Shown here: positions 52,561 to 62,545 of the stretch, one piece after another
How the letters are laid out: every line of letters begins with the position of its first letter
How positions within the stretch are numbered: the stretch's first letter is position 1
Notes under the pieces: generated by a model
Seen by the model: only the letters and a program-made list of their open reading frames with translations
Database searches by the model: none
Told to the model about the DNA's origin: nothing
Translations under genes and position numbers: made by a program
Assembly (NCBI GenBank): GCA_963575745.1
Contig: CAUYUJ010004014.1
Coordinates: forward strand, 495,707-559,706
From: Prorocentrum cordatum
Lineage: Eukaryota > Sar > Dinophyceae > Prorocentrales > Prorocentraceae
Length of the DNA stretch: 64,000 bases
Reading direction: 5' to 3'

Positions 52561-53470
52561 GCAAGAACTCCTCAGACAAACCGTTGTGGAGAACACAAAT
52601 ACCGCGTATTACATCGAAACGCGTACTAGCACAGGAATGCGTATTCAGACGTAGGTAGGCGCAGGAATACGGAGGAGTACATGCGAAAATTTAGGAATCT
52701 ACATGTACATGTGTATATATCTAAGAATACAAAGGCATTCCCCAGGGACCTATTTCAATATTAAAGGTCGTACAACGGCAAAGCCCAGGGGCCTCGTACC
52801 AGTTCTCAGGAGTCCAATAGCACTTGTTAGGCAAACGCGTTTCGAACACATCAGGCTTTCATCGCCGAGGATCATCCAGATGGATTAACTGGTGACCACG
52901 ATGCGCATAACATCACTATGCAACATCAGGAAGTCACAACTGTTGTGTCCGGCGAAAGAGCGGGACGTGCATACGTACATATGCACAGATGTGTGTGGAC
53001 AGGTACGGATACACATATACGCATGCAATGCGAATGCAACATCAAAGAAAGCAGGATGACGAGAGGATGAGGAATGGAAGGATGCTCCGCCTTCGCCCCA
53101 GCCCGTCGTCGCTGGCGCACAGCGTAAAGACTGATACGGGAATGTGCGATAGCATCCCTAGGGCGAGAGGCTGCAGAGCTGCGCAGAATTCTTGCGCCGC
53201 CAAGGAAAGTGATGACGACGCTGCTCCTTGTGCTTCTACTCGTTTTCGTGTTCTGTGCAGCCTGCAGCGTATGTTCCTCTAGCACTCACCATGCCTTACA
53301 GACAACCCGCACAGTATGGATGAGCGACGTTCCAAAGTTACCCGTGCATCCTTCCTCTTCGGCCCACCTTTGGCCGCTTTCGCTGGCTGCGCCCCGCTCG
53401 CAGAGTGTCGGCATGGCGTTCCCAGGCCCTTGCATCCTTATCCTGCGTCCTTATCATACAGGTTGACTGC
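52561..53470. other. No gene recognised
   Basis: Unique-looking sequence with TACATGTACATGTGTATATA near 52700 and a stretch reading VTLLLVLLLVFVFCAACS-like at 53215-53275 in one frame, too isolated to call. Confidence 0.4.
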
Positions 53471-53476
53471 ACCCTC

Positions 53477-53680
53477 CATCTCGGGCCGGGCGAAAGGGGG
53501 GGATTGGGAAAGGGGGGGTTACGAAATTTGCTGCATGCAGCTGGTTTCGGCCTCACCGAGGGGCCCATTCCTCCATACATAGCCGCCTCCGGCGCCGGGA
53601 GGCGCCGGGAAAATCAGCTACGTGAGCTGATTCTCAAACCCCCCCTTTGCTATCCCCCCTTTTCGCCCGACCCGACCATC
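53477..53680. mobile_element. Foldback element with GGGCGAAAGGGGGG termini
   Basis: TCTCGGGCCGGGCGAAAGGG (53479-53498), then GATTGGGAAAGGGGGGG, is inverted at about 53637-53680 (CCCCCCTTTGCTATCCCCCC, TTTTCGCCCGACCCGACCAT). An inner hairpin AATCAGCT-ACGTG-AGCTGATT lies at 53612-53632. Confidence 0.78.
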
Positions 53681-53850
53681 TCAGAATCGCCTTCGTTCCG
53701 CTCGTCCCGCGGCTGGTGCAAAAGTGCTCCTGCCGCTGCCGCTCGCCGCCTTACCGGTTGCCGCCGCGGCCTCCCCTCGTGGCCTCCCGGACCCGTCTGG
53801 TGGCCTTCGGACTCGGGCGCCTCTCCACGCATGGGCGAGAAGTGGGGGCC

Positions 53851-53981
53851 TGGCATCGCTCGGACGTGTGCGTTTGTTTCCTCGGCGAGGGCCATCGAGG
53901 AGCATCCTCGACCAAAGGGCAAAAAAAAAACACGCACGAAACCGAAAAAAACACAAAAAGTGGACGTCCGAGCGATGGCGA
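53851..53981. mobile_element. CATCGCTCGGACGT-family TIR element (best preserved)
   Basis: Left TGGCATCGCTCGGACGTGTG; right TGGACGTCCGAGCGATGGCG. Inverted termini are about 16 bp. Interior CGAGGGCCATCGAGGAGCAT and CACGCACGAAACCGAAAAAA is shared with the copies at 366, 27873 (partly) and 44113. Confidence 0.88.
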
Positions 53982-54552
53982 GGGGGTGATCGAGGCGTGC
54001 AGGAAACGGGGCCAGGAGGGGTCCCCACGGCTCCCCGAAGGCGCACGACGTGCGCGCCTCTCTCCACCCCCGCGCGGACGGCCACCCCGGCTGGGGGCCC
54101 CGGATGCCATCCTGGCGCGGCGAGGGACCGCGGGGCCCGTTCGGGCTGCCTCCTCCCGGACCGAAGCCAGGCGGAGACCATTGGGCGCCGCGTAATGGAG
54201 GGGTCATAAATGAGGGGGTGGCGAGGGTGGTTCGAAAAGGTACCCAAACGGTACCTAAACGAGCCCCCTGGTGCCCTGGAGGGGCACGAAAGGGGACCGT
54301 TTCTGACCCCCGTTGATGGCCCCCCCATGAAGCCCCGCCCGAGACCAAGGGTGTTCAATAGTTCGTGACGTCGGGGAGAAACGCGCGGGAAGTCCCGGGA
54401 GCGCCAGGAACGGTCCCGGGCCCCCCAAGAGAGATCATGGGGAATCGTCGGCACGGAGAGCCCGGAGGGAATTGAGGACACTGCACGGCAAGGTCGCGGA
54501 TTTGTGAGCACTGTTCGCGCATTTCGTCCCCGATAGACATCCCGAAATAGCG

Positions 54553-54750
54553 CCCCGATGGGCACGCTTCCATACGATCGTTCCGCCCCTTTCGGCATAC
54601 CACTCACACGTTTCGTGCCCCATCGGGGGGGGCCCAACTTCGGCCCCACTGGGCACGCGCGAATGCGCCTGCCTCGTCCACTCTTTCGGGAAATTCTCAC
54701 CGCCCGACTGGGCCCTCCCCTCACAGACTTCGTGCCCAGTTGGGAGCCCA
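54553..54750. repeat. Two related hairpins in tandem
   Basis: CCCGATGGGCACG pairs with CGTGCCCCATCGGG (about 54555-54627). CCCACTGGGCACG pairs with CGTGCCCAGTTGGG (about 54645-54745). Same arm design, different loops. Confidence 0.7.
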
Positions 54751-54759
54751 TTTGCTTCC

Positions 54760-55148
54760 TTTCCCCCTCCTCTTGCTTCTTCTTTTGTTCATCGCCCTCC
54801 CCCTCATCCGCATCCCATAGCTATTCATATTATCAATGCTCTTGTTCGCATTCCCTTCTCATGTTCCTCTGAGGGAAAGAGGATGACCCGTAGTCCGCCA
54901 GCAGCTCCAGCAGCAGACGGGCGAGGTGGCATTTCTTTGCGATTGATTGCCTTTGTGCCTCTTCCTCCTGCCCCTTCTCTTCGTCAACCAACCTCCTCGT
55001 CCTCCTCAGTCTCCCCCCCCCTTCGAGCCCTCCCTCTCACCTCTTCCGCAGCCATCGGCTCGAGCAGTATTTGCCCGAGCCACACTTCAAGTTGTCTGTC
55101 CACTCAGCGAGTCTCTTCTCGTGAAATATCTCCACTTGGCTGACAGCC
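54760..55148 (+). other. Upstream region of the 431-residue ORF
   Basis: TC-rich sequence (54765-54870 and 54955-55030). No spliced leader is encoded here, as expected if the leader is added in trans. AGs at 55081-55147 could be acceptors (for example CTGACAG just before the ATG), which is inference. Confidence 0.4.
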
Positions 55149-56444
55149 ATGCATACCGGCGTGCGTCCTCTCGTGGTCGGTTCGGTGTTGTGCTTCTGTC
55201 CTGCGCTCTCGGCGCGCATCACGTCAGCGAGCCTCGACGTAGCAGATGAAAGTCAGCGCCAAGGAGTGTACGGCCATGCCGCAGGTCTTGAGGAGGAGCA
55301 CGAGCACACTGAGGTTGCAAGGTGGCCAGTGACCTCGAAAGATAAGATCATTCTGGCAAAAATCGTGAAGATCCTCAACCCCCCTGGCGCAGACGTGCCT
55401 TGGGAGTGGAAGGACGAGCCACAGTCATGGACGTTTGGACTGGCCAAGCCTACTGCCCAGGACGCAAAAGGTGCGTTGGCGCTTCACGTGCTGCACCGTC
55501 ACGGCTTGGGGCCTCTCTTGGCTTCTCGCGCAGGCCTTTCTTTCATAGAAGAATTCGAGGGGAAACCCGAAAGAAAGAAAGGACCCGAGGGGAGGAATTC
55601 GAGGGGAAACCGGAATTCGAGGGGAGCCCTCGAATTCGGGTTTCCCCTCGAATTCTTTCATTCTCGCGCAGGCCTTTCTTTCATAGAAGAATCCGCGCAG
55701 GCCTTTCTTTCATCGGCCCAGGGGAACCCGACCGGAGCCGATAGAGCAAAGGCTCTTGTGGAAGCACAGGAGGAGCACGGGGCGATCAGCGAGTTGAGGG
55801 AGCTGATGCTGGGATTGACCCTCAATGGGATCCGGAACTTACATTCTTGGGACCATGCCTGGTCGGTCCGGAAAGGCTCTGGCAAGGTCGAGGGGTGCGC
55901 GCGCAGCAGTCCCGGTGGGTGTGTGCTCCAGGCTGGCATGTCGCGGTCTGCCAATCTGTTACTACGACAGAATGGCTTCAGCGAAGACGTCTGCTCTTCG
56001 GTGAAGTCCTCGCAATTTGCACTCCTGGCGTGGATTTTCAATCCTTTCGGCTACACGGAATTGAGGCCTAGCGATCGGAATAATCTTTTGACACCGGCCC
56101 ACGCTGGTGACATTGAGGTGACCCATTGGAGCACGGCAGGCAGCTCCAATCCGTTCTACGCGATTTTCAAGGGAAGTAAGAAGATCGTGGTGGATGTTCA
56201 CTGGGAGGGCGGCGCCGTAAGCGAGTTGAGGGTTCCAGTCGGTGCAGACACCATTGCGGCTCTGCGCTCGACCGTTTCGGAGAGGGAGCAGCTAGCCTGG
56301 GTCACAAATATGACCGAAGCGTTTATCAGTGAGACCGTCGCTTCCCACAAAGAGTACATGGCCACCGAGCGATTGACCATCTGGGCAGGGGAGCAGGCAG
56401 AATTTGTGGAGATGTATGACAGTTTGCCTGAGTCCATGCAATGA
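55149..56444 (+). CDS. Hypothetical, possibly secreted protein, 431 aa
   Basis: The best candidate host gene; function not recognised. The N terminus (VRPLVVGSVLCFCPALSARI at residues 5-24) looks like a signal peptide or anchor. Residues 25-125 are mixed polar. Residues 126-181 derive from an inserted repeat (see 55524-55692). Residues 182-431 look globular, with Trp and aliphatic residues regularly spaced (KKIVVDVHWEGGAVSELRVP, REQLAWVTNMTEAFISETVA) and no low complexity. Codon third positions are mixed, unlike the GC3-rich LINE ORFs. The ATG at 55149 follows CAGCC; it is the first in-frame Met before the hydrophobic segment. No intron is needed for an open frame, which suits a retroposed dinoflagellate gene but does not prove one. 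Confidence 0.55.
   Translation: MHTGVRPLVVGSVLCFCPALSARITSASLDVADESQRQGVYGHAAGLEEEHEHTEVARWPVTSKDKIILAKIVKILNPPGADVPWEWKDEPQSWTFGLAKPTAQDAKGALALHVLHRHGLGPLLASRAGLSFIEEFEGKPERKKGPEGRNSRGNRNSRGALEFGFPLEFFHSRAGLSFIEESAQAFLSSAQGNPTGADRAKALVEAQEEHGAISELRELMLGLTLNGIRNLHSWDHAWSVRKGSGKVEGCARSSPGGCVLQAGMSRSANLLLRQNGFSEDVCSSVKSSQFALLAWIFNPFGYTELRPSDRNNLLTPAHAGDIEVTHWSTAGSSNPFYAIFKGSKKIVVDVHWEGGAVSELRVPVGADTIAALRSTVSEREQLAWVTNMTEAFISETVASHKEYMATERLTIWAGEQAEFVEMYDSLPESMQ
55524..55692 (+). repeat. In-frame insertion flanked by 31-bp direct repeats, with internal inverted repeats
   Basis: TCTCGCGCAGGCCTTTCTTT (first 20 of 31 identical bases) starts at 55524 and again at 55662, exactly 138 bp apart, so the frame is kept. 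A third, partial copy (CGCGCAGGCCTTTCTTTCAT) starts at 55694. Between the copies, GAATTCGAGGGGAAACC occurs twice directly and once inverted (GGTTTCCCCTCGAATTC). Direct repeats around inverted repeats resemble introner-type insertions. Read as an intron, GCAG|GCCTTTC...GCGCAG|G would have a GC donor and an AG|G acceptor. Confidence 0.7.
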
Positions 56445-56806
56445 ATGGGCCAGCGGTGGAAAAGTCCTCGGCGGCTGCCTTGACATGGCCAGAAAAGGCC
56501 ATCAATATATCACCCAGCGATCTTCTCAACCCTGAAATTGACTTGATATTTACAGGGTCCAGTTCTTCCCCATGCGTTGGTGTTGGCGTAAGTGGCGGCG
56601 TCTGCGCCGACCGTGATGTCGGCGGCGATGGCGATGGCATCGGTGGCAATATAAGCGGCAGCGTTGACGATGTCAAAGTTGGTGTGGATCGTACCAGCAT
56701 GGATGCCACAGTAAATGCCGACAATCATTTCGGGAATGGCGGCGTTGGCGTAGGCGTCGGCGTCACTGTCGATGCTGATTGTTCGGTGGGTTGCATTCCA
56801 GTGTAA
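56441..56806 (+). CDS. Gly/Val/Asp-rich small ORF, 121 aa, doubtful
   Basis: Starts in the ATGA that ends the preceding ORF. Residues about 44-120 are repeats of VGVG, GDGDG and GGNISG types, from a GGCGTTGGCGT-like repeat. It is more likely 3' repeat sequence than a protein, but the frame is open for 121 codons. Confidence 0.25.
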   Translation: MNGPAVEKSSAAALTWPEKAINISPSDLLNPEIDLIFTGSSSSPCVGVGVSGGVCADRDVGGDGDGIGGNISGSVDDVKVGVDRTSMDATVNADNHFGNGGVGVGVGVTVDADCSVGCIPV

Positions 56807-56810
56807 TAGA

Positions 56811-57500
56811 CGATCTCGTGGTGTTGCTCGTCGTGTCGTCGTTGCATCTCATCATTTCTGCGCGTCGTCGTTTTAGATTCCGGCGTGTTGCCCTTAGTCG
56901 CGCTCCTGCCCTCCGTCGCGTTGTGTATCGTCGTGCGATTCGGAACGGGGTGTTCGACAGGGGCGGGAGCCAGAGTCGAAGCAGGATCGGGAACGACTCG
57001 GAACCGGGATCGACAAGGCTTGATTTAAGTCGGGCACGTCCCTCTTCAGGAGGAATATTTAAGAATAGTGAAAAAGTAGTCTGGGGAAGATGTGTTTTAC
57101 TATTCTTGACCATTTCGGGGAATCTGTGGACTATTTTCTATGTTTCATCCAAAATCCCCTTATGGGAGGACATGCCCGACCTAAGGATTGATGCCGAAGC
57201 CAGGTGGGCGGCGGGGTCAGAAGTTGGAGTCGGAAGTAGAAACGCGGTGGAGTCAGAAGCCAGAAATTTGAACGATGACGGGAGTCGGGAGCCTAGAGAC
57301 GGGGGTCAATTTAAACGGAGGTCAGCCAGAGCGCCCGATCTTGCAGGATCTTGCAAGGGCAGGGTCGCATTGACCCGGGCCTGGGTGCAGGACCCGGCAG
57401 GATCTTTCGCATCGCGCGTCTGAGTGCAGGATCCTGCAGGATCTTGCAAGGCCTGATCGACCCGGGTCTGGACTGACCCGGGTCAGAAGATCCCCGAGGA
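56811..57500. other. No defensible gene; short direct repeats
   Basis: The 214-codon frame here has no domain. GCAGGATCTTGCAAGG and GACCCGGGTC(T/A)G words repeat at 57340-57485. Confidence 0.4.
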
Positions 57501-57508
57501 AGCACAGC

Positions 57509-57666
57509 TCAGGAGGGGGAAAAACACACACAGACACAATGAATCGTCCATATCCAGGAAGATATGGGAAAAGATGGGAAGTGGGGGGGAAGACGAAAAC
57601 CCAGAAAATGTGGGAAAATATGGGGAATCCTTTTCTTTGTATTATGTATGTATTTGTGTGCCCTGG
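57509..57666 (+). mobile_element. ACACACAGACACAAT dispersed element, copy 4
   Basis: Flanked upstream by CTCAGGAGGGG as in copies 1, 2 and (inverted) 3, so the family's left boundary probably lies at or before CAGGAGG. Confidence 0.75.
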
Positions 57667-57806
57667 GGCCCCTTCAACAGCAGAAGCCAAGATCGGAGAC
57701 GGAAGAGCGGGCAGGGCGGGGGTTGTTACCAACAGTGCCTGGGGAACACAAGGAGACAGAGGCCGGCCACGTCGGATCTCTTCAAGGTCGGTGGGGCCGA
57801 CAGTGT

Positions 57807-57945
57807 CAGGAGGGAAAAAAACACACAGACACAATTAATCGGCGATTCCCCAGAAAATATGGGAAAATATGGGAAGTGGGGGGGAAGACAGAAACCCAGA
57901 AAATATGAGAAAATATGGGGAACAGTATTTATTTGTGTGCGCCAC
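57807..57945 (+). mobile_element. ACACACAGACACAAT dispersed element, copy 5
   Basis: Second copy about 300 bp from copy 4, same strand; ends ATTTATTTGTGTGCGCC. The copy pair at 57.5-57.9 kb parallels the pair at 2.5-3.0 kb. Confidence 0.75.
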
Positions 57946-60140
57946 TGGTCGATGTAGAGCAGTCCACGGCAGGCCCCGCCATCGGGGGAGAAGGCCGAAT
58001 TCAGTATCTCGTCGAACCTGTGGTGGACGGAACGGGCAACACTCTTGAGTAGAAATTGCATGTAAGAACGAGGGCAACTTCATGAACGCAACATCTAGAT
58101 TGTAGCTGCCTCAGATTGATGCTTGAACGAATATTGAAGTTCATCCCCACCCGGCGTTTTCTTTTCGGGCTCGAGGCTTTTTATTGTTGGCCCCATTGCC
58201 TACTAATGCGCGCACAAAAAGGTAAAAGCCAACACACAGCATTACTTAACATCAAGAGAGAGAGAGAGAGAAAGGACTCGAGAACTCGAATGATGCATTG
58301 GACGATGCGCAACATGGCACCACTGACCTGATATGATGGTTTCTTGTAGTTGGGTATTTTTGCGGACCGTCCGAACGGTACCTCACCCATTGCTGGAGGC
58401 GGAACAAGAATTGGAAGAACCATGAGACGTGTGGAAGTTAGTTTGCATAGGTTTTACGCATGGCATGGGGGAGGGGGACGTTTATAATGACGATGTGATA
58501 TCATATGTGGTTCTCGCCAGTCGCGCTGGACATTAAAGGAAAGGCGTTGCAGTATAAACGAACGAACGCCGTCGCCGCTATTGCCGTCGGCTTTGGCAAT
58601 GTCCTACCCACGTTGCTGCCGTTGCGTTCGACGGTTGGTGGGTCATTAGTTGGTGACCGGCGATGCCTCTCAAACATTGAGCGTTTTGGAAAAATTGTTC
58701 TGAACGGTTCCGGAATCGTACTCAGTAGGGAAATTTGGTGTCCTCGGCCATGGAAATATCGAATATGTCATGGAGCCCCGTGGATGTAGCTATGGAAAAA
58801 TGGAACCCACGGTCCCGCGCAAGGTTTACAAAATGGTTCGGCTTATTACGGCATCCCCATTCGACCTGCATTTGCACCTTCTTGCTCTCTTTGCACAGTC
58901 ATCTTTTCCGAACGAACTAACGATCGGCCGAAAGATAACCGCTGCGGACATGATCCTGGCTTCTGGGGAACGGAACCGTGCCCTTCGGAAAAACTCAATT
59001 ATTCGAATTCGAAAAACGTTTCTACCAGGACGGTTCACTCCTAAAAATTGCTGTACCCGAAAGCCCGAGATTCGGCTTGGAATGGCCTCTTCTGTTCTTT
59101 CTCTCTTCCTCCTCCCTTTCTGTTTCCTCCTCCTTCTCTTGCTCTTTCTTCCCTTTTCCTTCCACCTCGTCCCTTCTCTTCCCTTCCTCATCCTCCTGCT
59201 TTGTTTTCTCTCCTCCTCCTCCTCTCGGCCTCCTCCTCCTTTTCCTCCTTTTCCCTGCTCCCCCCACCTCCTTCCTGTCCCTCCTCCCTTTCCCTGCTTT
59301 TCTTCCATCCCTCCTTTTCCTGACCCTCTCCAGGTTTCCAGGAGCTGTGGGAAGCGAATCATGTAAATATGTGTGTTCAAAGGGTTTTTGAAGGGGGACC
59401 GGAATTGGAGGAAACCAGAGCAGGGGGAAATCTACAAATCAGGTTTTCAATAATGGAAAACCGGGTTCATGGAAGCCTGGGCGAATAATTACGGAAAAAG
59501 ATTAGCCAGCAGTTGTGCACTCCCGGGCTCACTTATGGCACGTTTTTTTTGTTTTCGTTCTCACGTCCCTTCCGCGCGCCCTCAGCGGACCCCAACCTTC
59601 GACCAGCAAGCCGGTGAAACAGCGCAGGATGCAAACGGCATCCAGGGTGAAATAGCGAAGCCCTGAGCAGAGCTAAAGGAGGAGGAGGAGGAGGAGGCGG
59701 AGGCGGAGGAGGAGGAGGAGGAGGAGGGGAGGGGGAGTTTCAGACGAGCGCCGTCACCGGACTTGCAAATCGTCCAAGGGGCACGGGGGTTCCCCTAAGC
59801 AAGTCGATAGATCGGAATATTTATTGAAAATTTGATCCGAAACGGCCTTCTGCACAGTCAGACCTCGAAAAACCCACCATCATTGTAATAGTGCGAGAGC
59901 AGTGCTTATACGGATGCGCGCGTGGAGCCCCCGGGTGCGCTCACGAGCGAAATTCGAGAGGAGATTGGTGCATTGTTTGCCCCATTTGCCATACCTAAGC
60001 ATTGTAAGGATCCCAACCCAGAAGACATGTGTCGTCGATGTTTTTCCGCATCGTCCAAGAAATTGCTTCCGGGTTCGTTGTTACGGAACCGGGGTCCGCA
60101 AGTGTCAAAATATGACACTATTTTTTTCCGGCGGTCTCCC
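57946..60140. other. No gene recognised
   Basis: Lower-GC, mostly unique sequence. CT-rich tract at 59090-59330 (CTCCTCCC and TTCCTCC words) and a GGA run at 59678-59735. Nothing else supported. Confidence 0.45.
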
Positions 60141-60169
60141 ATTTGATGGTCGTTGTTTTAGGATTTGTG

Positions 60170-60390
60170 GTGCGTAATCTGCGATTCAATGTTGGGCTCG
60201 TGGTTTGGTGCGTGAGCTTTGTAATTCGGTATGTGCGGTTTGTGATTCGGCATGTTCGGTTTGTGATTCGTCGCGTGCAAATTGAGATTCAGTGCGTGCA
60301 GTTTGTGATTCCTTCTTCGGTTTGTGATTTGGTGCGCGCGGTCTGTGATTCGCCGCGCACGGTTTATGATTCAATGTTTGGTCTTTGATC
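60170..60390 (+). repeat. Tandem repeat of about 21 bp, roughly ten units
   Basis: Unit like GTGCGTGCGGTTTGTGATTCG with substitutions at nearly every copy. Confidence 0.88.
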
Positions 60391-62110
60391 TTGAATTTGC
60401 CGCCCTATCCCGGTTCCCGTTCCCATCATTCCAGCCGCTTTTGTACAAGAAAACGCTCATGGGTGTGAAGGAGAACGGCCAATTGAGCCTTTATCTTAAT
60501 AAGGGCGGAATATGATTGCCGGCAATCGTTATCCGTACCATTCATCCGGGGCTATCTTCGACAACAGACAATTAGCTCACTTTGAACATGTCAATTTTGC
60601 AATCATTCGGATTATTCCCAGAAAACCATCAATTGTAGGGCCTGCTCGACTTCCAACGCGAGTTCCGGAACTTGCGACTCTAAGTTCAGCGTTGGCACCC
60701 GTAAAGATGAAGGAGCAAATTTACTTGACATGAATGCGATGACCGATTAAGTAATGATGAATATGATGACGAACCGGCTTGTTTTCCCATATCTTCCCGA
60801 CGCTCCGGACAACAATGAACCAGTTTTTGACGTTTCATGCATCCCAGCCCACGACGTGACTCTGATGCCGATTTGTAACGCCCTCTTTACCATTTTCGCG
60901 TTTTCGCTGTGAGCCGGACACCATTTGTTTTCTTGTTTTCTTTTGTGTTTTCGGCCTTGTTTGCATTATTTTGAACGGCGTTCGATTCGCTTTTGCGCGC
61001 CCGCGTATTAAAAGCCCCCCAGCCCATCCAGAAACGATGCCCATAGTCAAACAGCGAAGGAGGTTTGGGAAGCCGCGTGGCTATCTCAAGCCGTTTTGGG
61101 GAAATCTCGGGGCCGTTTAGAACATTTTGGAAGATATTTTGGGCCTGCTTAGCTACTTGAGCCATTTTGGAGATGCTTTTGGTCTTGTTGAGGCCGTTCC
61201 TCTCGAGCCTTTTTCGCGTACGACTTGGAACCTTCTTGGGATGCTCTTGGAAATTTCTTGGGCTTTTTGACAAACGTGGACCGCCTTTACTCAAAGGATT
61301 TTTGTCCCTCTTCCTGCGATATTAGCACCCCCAGGTATCCTCTCAAAAAAAAACCTCACACGTGGGTCCCGTGCCAAAAAAAATGAGGAGGGGAGGGGAA
61401 CGGATGGAGGGGTCAAGCAGACAGAAAATTGTTACAGCATTTGTTCTTTGAGAGGTTTGCGGTTTTAATTTAGCTGGCAGCGAAATGGATGGGCAAAATG
61501 AGATGTCTCATCGAATCCATGAATGAGACATGGGGCGGATGCACCACAGGATGGGGCCCGGTGAATCTTGAAGCCGAATTGGAAGGTTTACCTTGAGCTC
61601 TTTCTTGAATGAATTCTTCGATCAATTGTGTTCGCATGGAAATATTTGTTAATATGTATGAGGAAATCCTTGACCTCATGCATTAACGGTTTTGTGTGGG
61701 TCGTACTCTTCATAATTAAACCATGTTGTTGTTGCAGAAGATGTGTTTTGCATTAATATTACACAAGCGATTGAAATATACAATGTTATAACGAAATTGG
61801 CATTGAAATCAAAATTGTAAGCAATGTCGGGGAAATTAGTTGGTAACCAGCTGCGCTTCGATTTTTATATGTCGTTCAGTGTACCATACAATAACAAAAA
61901 CGTATGTTATTTTTCTTTTTAACGAAACAAACAAAAATAACAACTAAAAACGCTGTCTTACTGAGACAGAAATCGATCGTTATTCTATTAACAAACAGGC
62001 AGGCACTATTTTAGCCATATGCACATTCAATTTGTCGAGATATAATTTGGCGGGCGTGGTCTCGCAAGCCCGGCTGGGCCACCACATTTTGCTCGCCACT
62101 TCAAGAAAGA
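60391..62110. other. AT-richer sequence without a recognised gene
   Basis: 61070-61270 holds a diverged minisatellite (GCCGTTTTGGGG, CATTTTGGA). GCCATTTTGG at 61160 is part of this and not a spliced leader. 61300-62040 is AT-rich and unique. Confidence 0.45.
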
Positions 62111-62117
62111 AACAGTC

Positions 62118-62252
62118 TCCCTCTCTCTCTCTTTCGCTCTCTGTCTCTGTCTCTGTCTCCGTCTCTGGCTCTGGCTCTGGCTCTCTCTCTCTCTCTCTCT
62201 CTTTCTGTCCGCTGCCGTCTGGAGGCTATCCTGGGCGATTGGCCACTCGAGT

Positions 62253-62309
<57 letters not shown>

Positions 62310-62338
62310 CCTCTCTACTTCTCGCGCTCTCTATCGCG

Positions 62339-62410
<72 letters not shown>
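62118..62410 (+). repeat. (CT)n array
   Basis: CTCTCT with CTGTCT and GGCTCT variants, broken at 62200-62255 by CCGTCTGGAGGCTATCCTGG. Confidence 0.93.
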
Positions 62411-62414
<4 letters not shown>

Positions 62415-62415
<1 letters not shown>

Positions 62416-62545
62416 GCGCAGCAGCGGCAGCGGCGGCGGTGGGCGTGGCTGGCAATGCCAGAGGCAGCGGCAGGGGTGGCGGCGGTGGCGGCGGCTCTGC
62501 AGTAGTGGCAGTGGCAGCGGCAGCCGCGGCGGCCGTGCTTGTGGG
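62415..62545 (+). repeat. GGC/GCA trinucleotide-rich tract
   Basis: CAGCGGCAGCGGCGGCGG-type units; both strands translate to Ala, Gly or Pro runs. Confidence 0.8.

Noticed and set aside
61150-61175. Possible second spliced leader (GCCATTTTGG).
   Set aside because: Only ten bases match, and they fall in a CATTTTGG/GCCGTTTTGG repeat block; CCGTAG and GGCTCAAG are missing.
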